Below are positions 1 through 6,810 of a DNA stretch of 15,430 nucleotides, piece by piece. The DNA comes from JBDTCS01 sp039923455. GTDB taxonomy: Bacteria > Bacteroidota > Ignavibacteria > Palsa-1295. The stretch is from NCBI GenBank assembly GCA_039923455.1, contig JBDTCS010000043.1:1-15430 (forward strand), in the 5' to 3' direction. Made by a program: the position numbers and the translations under genes. Within the stretch, counting starts at the first letter, position 1. The number at the start of each line of letters is the position of its first letter. The notes below the pieces were generated by a model, which was given only the letters and a program-made list of their open reading frames with translations, did no database searches and was not told the DNA's origin.

Positions 1-127
1 CGAACGAATTGCAACTCGGCAATCCGACCTCACTGTCGAAACTGCAAAGCTTCAAGCCGGCGCTTACTTTTGCAAACTGCGATCCGGCAGTGGTGAGCTA
101 AGCGTGAAATTTATTGTGCAGCATTGA
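1..127 (+). CDS. 3' end of a T9SS-secreted protein (C-terminal sorting domain only)
   Basis: The frame is open from base 2 to the TGA at 125-127 and encodes the last 41 residues of a protein whose body lies outside the window. The visible part has the late core of a type A T9SS sorting domain: a short strand, then KLQAGAYFCKLRSG (the L..G.Y..R/K.. pattern), a turn, and a basic-hydrophobic final strand VKFIVQH. In this family the domain directs export through the type IX system and is removed or attached to surface lipopolysaccharide. The cargo type cannot be told. The same domain recurs in four other places in the window, which supports the call. Confidence 0.8.
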   Translation, partial: ERIATRQSDLTVETAKLQAGAYFCKLRSGSGELSVKFIVQH

Positions 128-175
128 TATTCGAAAAACGAGTCCCTCGAAACTGCACACATGAGGGAGTGAATT

Positions 176-544
176 TTATTCGCTCCCTTTCTGCCCTATA
201 AATCTATCCTCCGGATTCTGAAAGAGTACGTTAAATGTCGTAAGACTTCCATACGATTTTGTGATGTAGCCTTCGAGCTCGATCTTCTCGGCCTCTTCGA
301 GTTTTGAGGAGTTGATCTTTTGCTCGAGTACACGCAGATTATTCCTGACCGCGATTATCTTCTTGAAGAAGACATCGAGGTCGACTTCCTTCGCAAGTTG
401 CGATGTATCGGCCGGTTGCATGACGAGTTTTCCGTGTCGGAATTTCGGTGCGATCGTGACGTCATTGTCGGGCGTCGTGAGTTTTTGGTCGAGCGCATTC
501 GTGAACGCTTCAAAAGCGATGCGATAAACTTCTTCGATGATCAT
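176..544 (-). CDS. Small conserved-looking hypothetical protein (122 aa)
   Basis: I do not recognise this family. The 122-residue product has no signal peptide or membrane segment, so it is probably cytoplasmic. It is largely helical in appearance: an acidic amphipathic start (MIIEEVYRIAFEAF), a middle VRNNLRVLEQKIN helix, a charged KLEEAEKIELEGYIT helix, and a distinctive YGSLTTFNVLF segment near the C-terminus that looks conserved. The ATG at 544-542 is the first in frame and has no Shine-Dalgarno sequence. A TAnnTTTG promoter motif lies about 60 nt upstream. The gene runs convergently to the preceding T9SS gene and divergently from the promoter at 649-677. Balanced composition and a normal start context argue that it is real rather than a chance frame. 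Confidence 0.7.
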   Translation of the reverse strand: MIIEEVYRIAFEAFTNALDQKLTTPDNDVTIAPKFRHGKLVMQPADTSQLAKEVDLDVFFKKIIAVRNNLRVLEQKINSSKLEEAEKIELEGYITKSYGSLTTFNVLFQNPEDRFIGQKGSE

Positions 545-602
545 AGTGGTAGTTCAAATAAATTCTTGCCGCAACCTGCCCAAATTGGGCCAAATTCGAA
601 TA

Positions 603-610
603 CAAAGGTA
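603..610 (-). promoter_or_regulatory. Bacteroidota-type -7 element TACCTTTG for the 176-544 gene
   Basis: Read on the minus strand, bases 610 to 603 are TACCTTTG, an exact match to the TAnnTTTG -7 consensus of Bacteroidota primary sigma factors. Transcription would start near 596 and leave a leader of about 50 nt before the ATG at 544. No clean TTG -33 element is visible at the expected distance (the stretch near 630 is T-rich), so this rests on one motif. Confidence 0.4.
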
Positions 611-648
611 CTACCAAAAAGATTTGTGGGAAAAAGTGGTTGATAGTG

Positions 649-677
649 TTGACTTTTGGTTTTTTATGCATTATATT
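649..677 (+). promoter_or_regulatory. Sigma-70-like promoter TTGACT-N17-TATATT
   Basis: TTGACT at 649-654 and TATATT at 672-677 each match five of six positions of the bacterial -35 and -10 consensus, with the ideal 17-base spacer. Transcription would start near 684, in front of a series of strong RNA hairpins and more than 600 nt ahead of the nearest downstream coding region. It points away from the minus-strand gene at 176-544. The match is seen in the sequence; activity is inferred. Confidence 0.45.
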
Positions 678-840
678 GCAGTGCGGAGTTCGGCACACAC
701 CAATATTGCCCGTTTATCCTTGTGTGCTGAAGGACAGGAGCCTACACCGGTTTTTGTTCTTTCTTGTTTTCGGGAGATGTATAGACTTGAGAGCATTTTT
801 GTTTTTGCTTCAGAGTCTCTTTGCCTGGTTTGTCAACGTT

Positions 841-900
841 CTTTCGGTATGTTAATTGCCCCGAGGTGTCTGAAATATGGCCCTCGAAACATACCGAAAG
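841..900. repeat. 13-bp perfect inverted repeat with nested stem
   Basis: CTTTCGGTATGTT at 841-853 is the exact reverse complement of 888-900. Inside it, CGAGG (862-866) pairs with CCTCG (882-886), leaving a 15-base loop (867-881) and an asymmetric internal loop (854-861 against base 887). The nested design looks like folded RNA more than a simple operator or terminator, and no T-run follows. Confidence 0.75.
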
Positions 901-932
901 GGCATCAATCGAATGCGTAGTCAATCCTCACA

Positions 933-987
933 CATAGGGAGGTAGCCGAAGCGACTGCCGGTCGCTTCGGCTGATTTGTGGCCTATG
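933..987. repeat. Two-tier hairpin with 12-bp inner stem
   Basis: AGCCGAAGCGAC (944-955) pairs perfectly with 961-972 around a five-base loop. Outside it, CATAGG (933-938) pairs with CCTATG (982-987) across an internal loop of 5 and 9 bases. The inner stem is GC-rich and very stable. No T-run follows on either strand, so a classical terminator is unlikely. Confidence 0.7.
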
Positions 988-1063
988 GGAGATCGAGAAT
1001 AGCCTTCAGAGAGAAAGAGGGTGCACGAACGGAAAGCGTCCGTTTCGGCGTTAGAAATGAGGC

Positions 1064-1080
1064 AGTGCTCAGCACTTTTT
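1064..1080 (+). terminator. Weak terminator-like hairpin
   Basis: AGTGC (1064-1068) pairs with GCACT (1072-1076) around a TCA loop and runs into TTTTTG. The five-base stem is short for an intrinsic terminator. I list it because it sits where a structured RNA starting near 684 could end. Confidence 0.25.
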
Positions 1081-1134
1081 GTTTCCTGCTGTGCTCCAAC
1101 TTCTTTCTTCACCCTAAAATAGACGTCAAATTTT

Positions 1135-1163
1135 TTGGATCGAAAGAACGGCGGTCTTTTAAT
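1135..1163 (+). promoter_or_regulatory. Possible promoter for the lytic transglycosylase gene
   Basis: TTGGAT (1135-1140) and TTTAAT (1158-1163) are separated by 17 bases. The -10 matches five of six consensus positions but the -35 only three. It lies between the weak terminator at 1064-1080 and the candidate starts of the downstream gene (1311 or 1386), so it could drive that gene on its own. Confidence 0.25.
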
Positions 1164-1310
1164 GTTTTGCTGTGAACCGTTTGCCCTGTTGTGACCGCTT
1201 GAATCGTAGCTTCACGCTTTACGACCAAAGCTGGCCTCAATTTGAAAAAGCAAAATAACCGGAAGGGTTTCGCTCTCAGATGCGACGCACTTTCCCTGAA
1301 AATACTATCA

Positions 1311-3944
1311 ATGATATCACAACAACAGAACAACCCAAACTCGGGAGGTCTATGTGGTGAGGCATCTCAGAACCTGACTTCATCCGTGCGAACGCACGGA
1401 TCACGTGAGGCCCTGCGAATTAAGCTCACCGTTTACGTTCTCCTCGCATTGTTTGTGATCGTCACTGCAACAGGTTGCAGTTCGACGAAGCAAACCACAA
1501 CACTCGAATCCACCACCAACGGAAAGATACACGACCAAGCAGATCCGTTTTCGGTACTCGATGAGCAATCGAAGCTGGGTGCGATTGATCCGCATCTTAT
1601 CGAAGAGCGCCTCGATGCTGCACGTCAGGAATGGCTACGCGCCGTTGCTTCGCAGCAGAAGGGGACACATGCGGAATCGGTGAAGCACTTCGAAGAGTCG
1701 ATCGATATTCTCAATCGTCTTATTAACTATCCAAAAGTCGAAGAGAACACCGAGTTTCAGGATCTGACGCGTAGCGTGATGGCCGATTACGAGCGCTTCG
1801 TCGCGAAGATCGACTCATTGCCATCGAATGCATCGGTCTCAGCGCTTCGCGCAAAGTTTGATGACGATATGGCGAAGATGGATATTCGTCACGTGCCGAT
1901 GCCGAACCCTGAGCTCGCGACTAAGACGACTATTCCGCTCACGATGAACACGTCGGTCGAACAGACGCTTGCTTATTTCACGCAAGGCAACGGACGTCCG
2001 TTCATGTCTAAGTGGCTGAACCGCACGGGAAAATATTTTCCGATGATGAAGAAGATCATGAAGGATGCCGGCGTGCCGGAAGAGATCATCCATCTTGCCA
2101 TGATCGAGAGCGGACTAAATCCGAACGCTGTCAGCTGGGCGAAAGCTGTTGGTATGTGGCAGTTCATCGACGGCACAGGCTCACGGTATGGTCTGAATAA
2201 TAATTGGTGGTATGATAATCGTCGCGATCCGATTGCTGCAACGAAAGCTGCTGCGCATCATTTGCACGATCTCTATAACTCACTCGGCGATTGGCATCTT
2301 GCGCTCGCCGCTTATAACTCGGGCATCAATCGCGTAAGAGCTGCGATGGCGCAAGCTGGTGGCTCGACAAATTTTTGGGTAGTTCGTCCGTTCCTTCCGA
2401 AGGAGACGCAGAATTATGTGCCACTGTTTATCGCGACGACACTCATCGCGATGGACCCAGCGCACTATGGCTTCAACGATCTGCATCTCGAAAAGCCGAT
2501 GGCCTTCGATACGGTTCGAGTTCGCGAAGCGATCGATATCAATGCAATCGGTCGCGCAGCGGGTGTGAGTGGTCTTGAGATCAAAGAGTTGAATCCGGAG
2601 CTGTTGCAACCATCTACCCCGCCTATCGAGATTTGCGCGAACGGATATTGTTTGCGCATTCCGGTTGGAACATCATCGACGTTTGCAGAGCGACTTGCTG
2701 CACTTCCTGCTTCGGTCAAGATGCCGTGGCTCACGCATACGGTTTCGCACGGTGAGACCATGTTATCGATCGCACACACGTATGGAATCACTTCGACGCA
2801 ACTTGCGGAGTACAATGATCTCAGCGAGAATCAGCGTTTGCGCCGCGGACAGAAAATTCGTGTCCCAATGGCACTCATGGTGCCACAAACCGGCGTCGAT
2901 CCGGCACTCGCGCATAAGAATACCGAAGAAGAGACGAAGACTACCACCAAGCTTGTGCATCATGTTGTCCGCAAAGGAGAGACCGTGCACTCGATCGCAA
3001 GAAAGTATGGCGTCTCGACATCTTCACTCACCGCTTGGAATAAACTCGGACGGCGCGGACTCAAGCGTGGTGCGAGCCTGAAAATTTACGAGACAGTGCA
3101 AGTGCACATCGCAGCAAAGAAAGTTGTCAAGCCTGCGGCACCACTCGCACAAAAGGCCACACCGCCAGCACAGCTCGTGCAGCATGTAGTCCCGACCCAA
3201 TCACTTACGCAGCCGGCTTCAGCGCAGGCGTCAGTAAAGATTGACTCGACTTCTGCCAAAGATCAAGGCAACTCGCTTTCGGATCCGAACACTGCTCAGG
3301 CAGCTGTAGCACAACCAGCTTTAGCGCCGCAAACACCGGCACCGGATGAAGCGGCGGCAGTCGTCGTGACTCCTGAAGAGCGTAAGAAGCTTGGCTCGTC
3401 GATGCATTGGATCACCTACAAAGTTCGCAAAGGCGACACGATGGGCAAGATCGCAGACGCACTCGGAGTTGGACTGACCGATCTTCGCTCATGGAATCAC
3501 GGTGTGCAATCCGTAAAGCCAGGTCAAGCGTTGAAAGCCTACACGACCAACGCGATCGATCCGAGAGACGCAGCAGGAGTGGACGAAGAGGGGACACCAA
3601 CGCTGCACAAAGTTCGTGCGGGTGAGACGATGACGAGCATCGCAAAGATGTATGGCGTTACGACCGCGAGCCTCTCCGCATGGAACGGCGACATGGATGC
3701 ATCCGATCTTCGCGCAGGCGAGCACATTAAAGTATTTGCAGTGAACAAAACGGCTGCCAAAGGTGACCGTGCAGCCGAACGCTCGCATCACAAAAAACGC
3801 AGCGTTATTTATCGCGTTAAAGGCGGCGACTCGTTTTATTCGATCGCAGAAAAATATGGCGTGACGGTAAGCGAGCTCAAAGCAGCAAACCACATTCACG
3901 GTGGCACACTCGCCAAAGGCAGAAAACTTGTTATTCCGAATTGA
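1311..3944 (+). CDS. MltD-like lytic transglycosylase lipoprotein with five LysM domains
   Basis: A membrane-bound murein hydrolase predicted to cleave peptidoglycan glycan strands to 1,6-anhydro ends in the periplasm. Counting from the ATG at 1311 (877 aa), residues 39-55 are hydrophobic and end in a lipobox with Cys56 (VTATGC), so it should be lipidated. Residues about 95-172 are a charged helical region. The SLT domain spans about 243-357: catalytic Glu266 in AMIESGLNP, then GMWQF (281-285) and AYNSG (334-338), all family hallmarks. Five LysM peptidoglycan-binding domains follow at about 476-519, 551-594, 701-744, 766-810 and 834-876, with a Pro/Ala/Gln-rich linker near 600-690. The start is uncertain. 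A TTG at 1242 gives an implausibly long N-terminus. A GTG at 1386 would give a normal 31-residue signal sequence but lies inside a palindrome. A strong terminator follows, so the gene is probably monocistronic. The function call is firm. Confidence 0.93.
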   Translation: MISQQQNNPNSGGLCGEASQNLTSSVRTHGSREALRIKLTVYVLLALFVIVTATGCSSTKQTTTLESTTNGKIHDQADPFSVLDEQSKLGAIDPHLIEERLDAARQEWLRAVASQQKGTHAESVKHFEESIDILNRLINYPKVEENTEFQDLTRSVMADYERFVAKIDSLPSNASVSALRAKFDDDMAKMDIRHVPMPNPELATKTTIPLTMNTSVEQTLAYFTQGNGRPFMSKWLNRTGKYFPMMKKIMKDAGVPEEIIHLAMIESGLNPNAVSWAKAVGMWQFIDGTGSRYGLNNNWWYDNRRDPIAATKAAAHHLHDLYNSLGDWHLALAAYNSGINRVRAAMAQAGGSTNFWVVRPFLPKETQNYVPLFIATTLIAMDPAHYGFNDLHLEKPMAFDTVRVREAIDINAIGRAAGVSGLEIKELNPELLQPSTPPIEICANGYCLRIPVGTSSTFAERLAALPASVKMPWLTHTVSHGETMLSIAHTYGITSTQLAEYNDLSENQRLRRGQKIRVPMALMVPQTGVDPALAHKNTEEETKTTTKLVHHVVRKGETVHSIARKYGVSTSSLTAWNKLGRRGLKRGASLKIYETVQVHIAAKKVVKPAAPLAQKATPPAQLVQHVVPTQSLTQPASAQASVKIDSTSAKDQGNSLSDPNTAQAAVAQPALAPQTPAPDEAAAVVVTPEERKKLGSSMHWITYKVRKGDTMGKIADALGVGLTDLRSWNHGVQSVKPGQALKAYTTNAIDPRDAAGVDEEGTPTLHKVRAGETMTSIAKMYGVTTASLSAWNGDMDASDLRAGEHIKVFAVNKTAAKGDRAAERSHHKKRSVIYRVKGGDSFYSIAEKYGVTVSELKAANHIHGGTLAKGRKLVIPN
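1382..1401. repeat. 9-bp palindromic hairpin at the start of the lytic transglycosylase gene
   Basis: ATCCGTGCG (1382-1390) and CGCACGGAT (1393-1401) are perfect reverse complements separated by AA. It lies just ahead of the codons for the lipoprotein signal peptide. A GTG that could be the true start (1386-1388) lies inside the left arm. It may be an operator or a translation-blocking RNA hairpin, if the gene really starts there rather than further upstream. Confidence 0.6.
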
Positions 3945-3966
3945 TGTAAAATTCCCAACTCAATCG

Positions 3967-3998
3967 AAAAAGGACAGGCCATAATGCCTGTCCTTTTT
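3967..3998. terminator. Rho-independent terminator, bidirectional
   Basis: A perfect 13-bp stem (3967-3979 with 3986-3998; GC core GGACAGGC/GCCTGTCC) has a six-base loop and is flanked by five A on the left and five T on the right, so it can work in both directions. It begins 22 bases after the lytic transglycosylase stop codon. Confidence 0.92.
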
Positions 3999-4224
3999 CA
4001 TTTTGAGTCAGCCTCACACCCAAGTAGGAACAACCCAGGTACGAACACCCCACGCTCCTCCGACGAGTCATGTTGCCTTTCACAGTCTAATTTAGATCCG
4101 CAAGAATCAAAATTATGAGGAGGCTTCCAAAGTGAACAAAGCGCTATTTGAGTGAAATTAGTAGAATCTTAAATTAAATCTCAAGTAGTTGGCGGCTCGA
4201 AAAAATTCAGATTTACGATTTTAT
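3999..4224. other. Gene-free spacer
   Basis: Between the terminator and the subtilase promoter region I see no credible coding frame. Two very short frames with GGAGG-like sequence nearby (around 4111-4155) stop after about seven codons. The stretch becomes clearly AT-rich toward its right end, as expected upstream of a promoter. Confidence 0.5.
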
Positions 4225-4268
4225 TTGTATTTTCATAGAAATCTTGGTATATTCGTTCTATACTTTTG
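4225..4268 (+). promoter_or_regulatory. Promoter region of the subtilase-lipoprotein pair
   Basis: Two overlapping possibilities are visible. TACTTTTG at 4261-4268 is an exact match to the Bacteroidota -7 consensus TAnnTTTG and would start transcription near 4275, about 45 nt before the ATG at 4321. Alternatively TTGTAT (4225-4230) and TATATT (4248-4253) stand 17 bases apart; TATATT is the same -10 hexamer seen at 672-677. The surrounding AT-rich sequence fits a promoter. I cannot decide between them. Confidence 0.45.
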
Positions 4269-4320
4269 GGTTCAGTTTGACTTACATGGTTCTATTTCAC
4301 CATGCTATCTACTTACTGTT

Positions 4321-4893
4321 ATGGAAAACAACAAAACCTTAGGTTTTGCTATATGGACTGCTATCCTCTCAGCAGTTATACTCTTCGTGACCTTCAGACC
4401 AACTATTGCTGCTGCGCAAACATATACAATATATACGTACAATGAACGAGGCGACAGCATCCCAAATAAATTCACCCCCAGTGACTCCAACTATGTTAGA
4501 AACGAGGTTATCGTTAAGTTTCGAAAAGGAGCACTTAACAACTCAATGCTTTGCTACACTTGTGATCGAGAGTCAGCTTGGCATAAGGGTGATCCACCAA
4601 TAGCTTTGAGTGATTTCTCTGCGTGTCGGAACATGATATTATCTCAACATTTCAACATCGATAGTGGAATCTTGCCTTCCGCTCCGTTTATTGCTGCATT
4701 GCACGCAGTCGGAGGTCTCTATCTTCGACGCATAACTGCCGCCAACCCTTGCACCGATACTTTGAGTGTGTCACGACGCGGTGATACGATACAATCGGAC
4801 GACTATGATTGGATGGTACTGAAGCTCAATAATGATACGAGTGTTCTGATGTCCTGTTTTCTACTTACTAACAATGTGGCAAACTCAGGTTGA
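4321..4893 (+). CDS. N-terminal fragment of a frameshifted subtilase (signal peptide and propeptide)
   Basis: This is the first part of a secreted S8 peptidase whose remainder continues in another frame from 4874. The ATG at 4321 is chosen because it directly precedes a good signal peptide (MENNKTLGFAIWTAILSAVI, with cleavage likely after AAAQ near residue 32). An upstream in-frame start at 4189 would bury this signal. After the signal comes the NEVIVKFRKGAL segment typical of the start of Bacteroidota subtilase propeptides. The last credible stretch is DYDWMVLKLNNDTSVL; after it the frame runs into TGA at 4891-4893. On its own the 190-residue product has no catalytic residues. Restoring the frame by removing one base gives an uninterrupted protein of about 828 aa ending at 6808. 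Confidence 0.75.
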   Translation: MENNKTLGFAIWTAILSAVILFVTFRPTIAAAQTYTIYTYNERGDSIPNKFTPSDSNYVRNEVIVKFRKGALNNSMLCYTCDRESAWHKGDPPIALSDFSACRNMILSQHFNIDSGILPSAPFIAALHAVGGLYLRRITAANPCTDTLSVSRRGDTIQSDDYDWMVLKLNNDTSVLMSCFLLTNNVANSG

Positions 4894-6808
4894 ATTGGTC
4901 GGTCCAAATAAACTCGGGCACCTCTTATCAAGAACCCCGTCTGATCCGGAATATCCCATACATCAGTATAGTCTCTCCAATATGATCGGCATGCCAACAG
5001 CTTGGGATTATGAGGTTGGTAAATACAGTGTGAAAGTGGGAATTGTCGATAATGGCTTGGATTTTCACCACTGTGATTTGGGGGCCGCCTTCGGAGTAGG
5101 CAGCAAGGTCAGTGGTGGATATTATTATGCAGATCAGAGCACTAATATTGATATTGAATGTGTGCATGGAACACTTGTAGCAGGCGTGATCGGTGCACTC
5201 ACAAATCGGGACAACTGCGGTGCTGCTGCTCCTACTGGCGTTGCGGGTATTGGTGGTGGATGGGGAACAAACAACGGCTACCCAGATCAACTGATCGGTC
5301 TCCAATTAATAGGTCTCAAAGTTTCACCCATCGGTAAGGAGGAATTGGTGGATTTGTCAAGTGCAATTGCAGCGATTCGGGAAGGCTCAGCTAACTACGT
5401 AGACCACACACATGGGATAGCTCATGCTTTTGGAGTGGACGTGTTGAACAACAGCTGGAGTGTATTTGCTTTAGCTGATGAAAATCTACGTTCCGCAGTT
5501 AATTACGCCTTCCAGAATGGCGTATCCTTCGTTGCTGGAACCGGCAACCACTACCTGCACGATCCTGTTGTGGATTATTATCCGGCATCATACGATCCTG
5601 ATTGGGTAGTGGCAGTTGGAGCTGAGGACCACAACGGAAACCCTGAATGGTATACACAAGAGTGTTCCAAGACCGATTTGCTAGGACCAGGGGGAGATCA
5701 CAGCAATCCAGCTGATATAATTGTCTGGAGTACGATGCCGGGAGGGACCTATGGAGTGCTTGATGGTACTTCCGCTGCCACCCCGCATGTTTCTGGTGTT
5801 TTGGGACTTTTACGCTCAAAGACCAAGAGTCTTCCATGGGCAAGTCGATTGGAGACAGAGGATTACGAAGGAATTCTGAAAGCATCATCGGTTTCCTACA
5901 ACTTTAATCAAGTATTGCCTACGAGTTGGAATGATCCAAAAGGGTGGGGAAACCTTCATGCTGATCAGCTATTTCAAATGTTAGACCCAGATCATTTCAA
6001 TGTGATACCATGGAGCAACTACCAACTCGTGCATTTCAGTGATAATTGGAATCCGAAGTATGGAGCGTGGATTGATGCAACGAATGAGACATTTCATTTG
6101 GGGGGTAAACAATCGACGAAGAACCCTGCTGACTATACATACACAAATGGTGTTCAGTATCGCTCTGTGGATTTCACTAAAACCCTAACCACAGGGGAGT
6201 GGAATGATTATTGGGATTTAACGCAGCCAGTATTTGCATGGGGTACTAGTGGTGCCGGTGATCCTGACAATGGATGGGAGCTTGGTAATCCTAATTATGA
6301 GACAGGGTTTACACAAATCACGAATGGAGAGGGCGGGAACAGCAACAACGACGGGATTATTCATACATCAAATAGCACATTCAATCTTCGGACCTATCAA
6401 TGGAGAAAGGAAAAAGGTGGTTCAGCCTACGATTACTATCCGTGCGAAGGTACTTCTATTTCTGGTCACTTTATTCGCTATAACTTCTCGGTCTATGGGC
6501 GAGCTCTGGTTCATGCAGACGGTGTTGCTGTTTCAAAAGACGAACTTGGTACCTTCAATTTGCAGTTGTTTCCAACCTCTGCGAATAGTCACGTCAATGT
6601 TTCCTACACACTCGATCGGAGTTCTATAAGGCAATTGAGCATTTTAGATGTTCTTGGTAGAGAAGTGCTGAGTGTACCACCTGAAACTCGGTACTCAGGA
6701 TCCCAAATTGAGCGATTCGAGATATCAAAACTTCCCGATGGGATGTACACCTGTAGGGTAACTTCATGCGGGAAGATTGCGTCGGCAAGGTTTCTTGTGG
6801 GGCATTAA
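4874..6808 (+). CDS. Catalytic and C-terminal part of a T9SS-exported subtilisin-like serine protease (S8)
   Basis: The frame contains a complete S8 catalytic triad, numbered from the ATG at 4874: Asp59 in VGIVDNGLD, His98 in VHGTLVAG, Ser300 in DGTSAATPHVSG, with the oxyanion Asn225 in AGTGN. Residues about 330-555 hold a large Trp/Tyr/Asn-rich accessory region I cannot assign. Residues about 558-644 are a T9SS type A sorting domain (LSILDVLGREVL, then LPDGMYTCRV). The protein should be secreted or surface-attached and degrade proteins. The ATG at 4874 is unlikely to be a natural start, because the signal peptide and propeptide are encoded in the other frame (4321-4893) and the sequence before ATG 4874 already fits the protein. 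The pair is therefore one gene with a one-base frameshift. The lipoprotein gene starts 2 nt after the stop. The region is more AT-rich than the genes on either side. Confidence 0.85.
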   Translation: MWQTQVELVGPNKLGHLLSRTPSDPEYPIHQYSLSNMIGMPTAWDYEVGKYSVKVGIVDNGLDFHHCDLGAAFGVGSKVSGGYYYADQSTNIDIECVHGTLVAGVIGALTNRDNCGAAAPTGVAGIGGGWGTNNGYPDQLIGLQLIGLKVSPIGKEELVDLSSAIAAIREGSANYVDHTHGIAHAFGVDVLNNSWSVFALADENLRSAVNYAFQNGVSFVAGTGNHYLHDPVVDYYPASYDPDWVVAVGAEDHNGNPEWYTQECSKTDLLGPGGDHSNPADIIVWSTMPGGTYGVLDGTSAATPHVSGVLGLLRSKTKSLPWASRLETEDYEGILKASSVSYNFNQVLPTSWNDPKGWGNLHADQLFQMLDPDHFNVIPWSNYQLVHFSDNWNPKYGAWIDATNETFHLGGKQSTKNPADYTYTNGVQYRSVDFTKTLTTGEWNDYWDLTQPVFAWGTSGAGDPDNGWELGNPNYETGFTQITNGEGGNSNNDGIIHTSNSTFNLRTYQWRKEKGGSAYDYYPCEGTSISGHFIRYNFSVYGRALVHADGVAVSKDELGTFNLQLFPTSANSHVNVSYTLDRSSIRQLSILDVLGREVLSVPPETRYSGSQIERFEISKLPDGMYTCRVTSCGKIASARFLVGH

Positions 6809-6810
6809 TT

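Larger units (their letters stand above)
684..1080 (+). ncRNA. Candidate structured non-coding RNA or long structured leader
   Basis: About 400 bases with no credible coding frame contain four substantial hairpins downstream of a consensus-like promoter. Stems are 689-699 with 721-731 (11 bp, one G-U), 783-795 with 806-818 (with small bulges), 841-853 with 888-900 (13 bp perfect, with an inner stem 862-866/882-886), and 933-938 with 982-987 enclosing 944-955/961-972 (12 bp, 5-base loop). A smaller AACGGA/TCCGTT hairpin follows near 1029-1045. A short stem with a T-run at 1064-1080 could end the transcript. I found no conserved signature of RNase P RNA, tmRNA, SRP RNA or 6S RNA. It could instead be the 5' leader of the lytic transglycosylase gene. 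Strand is inferred from the promoter, since hairpins read both ways. Confidence 0.3.

Noticed and set aside
640..855. Open frame for a hydrophobic 71-residue peptide in the gene-free stretch
   Set aside because: It overlaps the strong hairpins at 689-731 and 783-818, its hydrophobicity comes from T-rich sequence, and it has no ribosome-binding or conserved features.
684..1080. RNase P RNA, tmRNA, SRP RNA or 6S RNA
   Set aside because: No GAGGAAAGTCC-like core, no tRNA-like end with CCA, no SRP tetraloop context and no long 6S-type rod with a central bubble could be found by eye on either strand.
1352..1360. Two-codon ATG-TGG-stop frame after a GGGAGG sequence
   Set aside because: This group rarely uses Shine-Dalgarno sequences, so the match is not good evidence of a leader peptide.
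2665..3081. 138-codon plus-strand frame inside the lytic transglycosylase gene
   Set aside because: Arg/Ser-rich shadow of the LysM-coding frame, with no independent start context.
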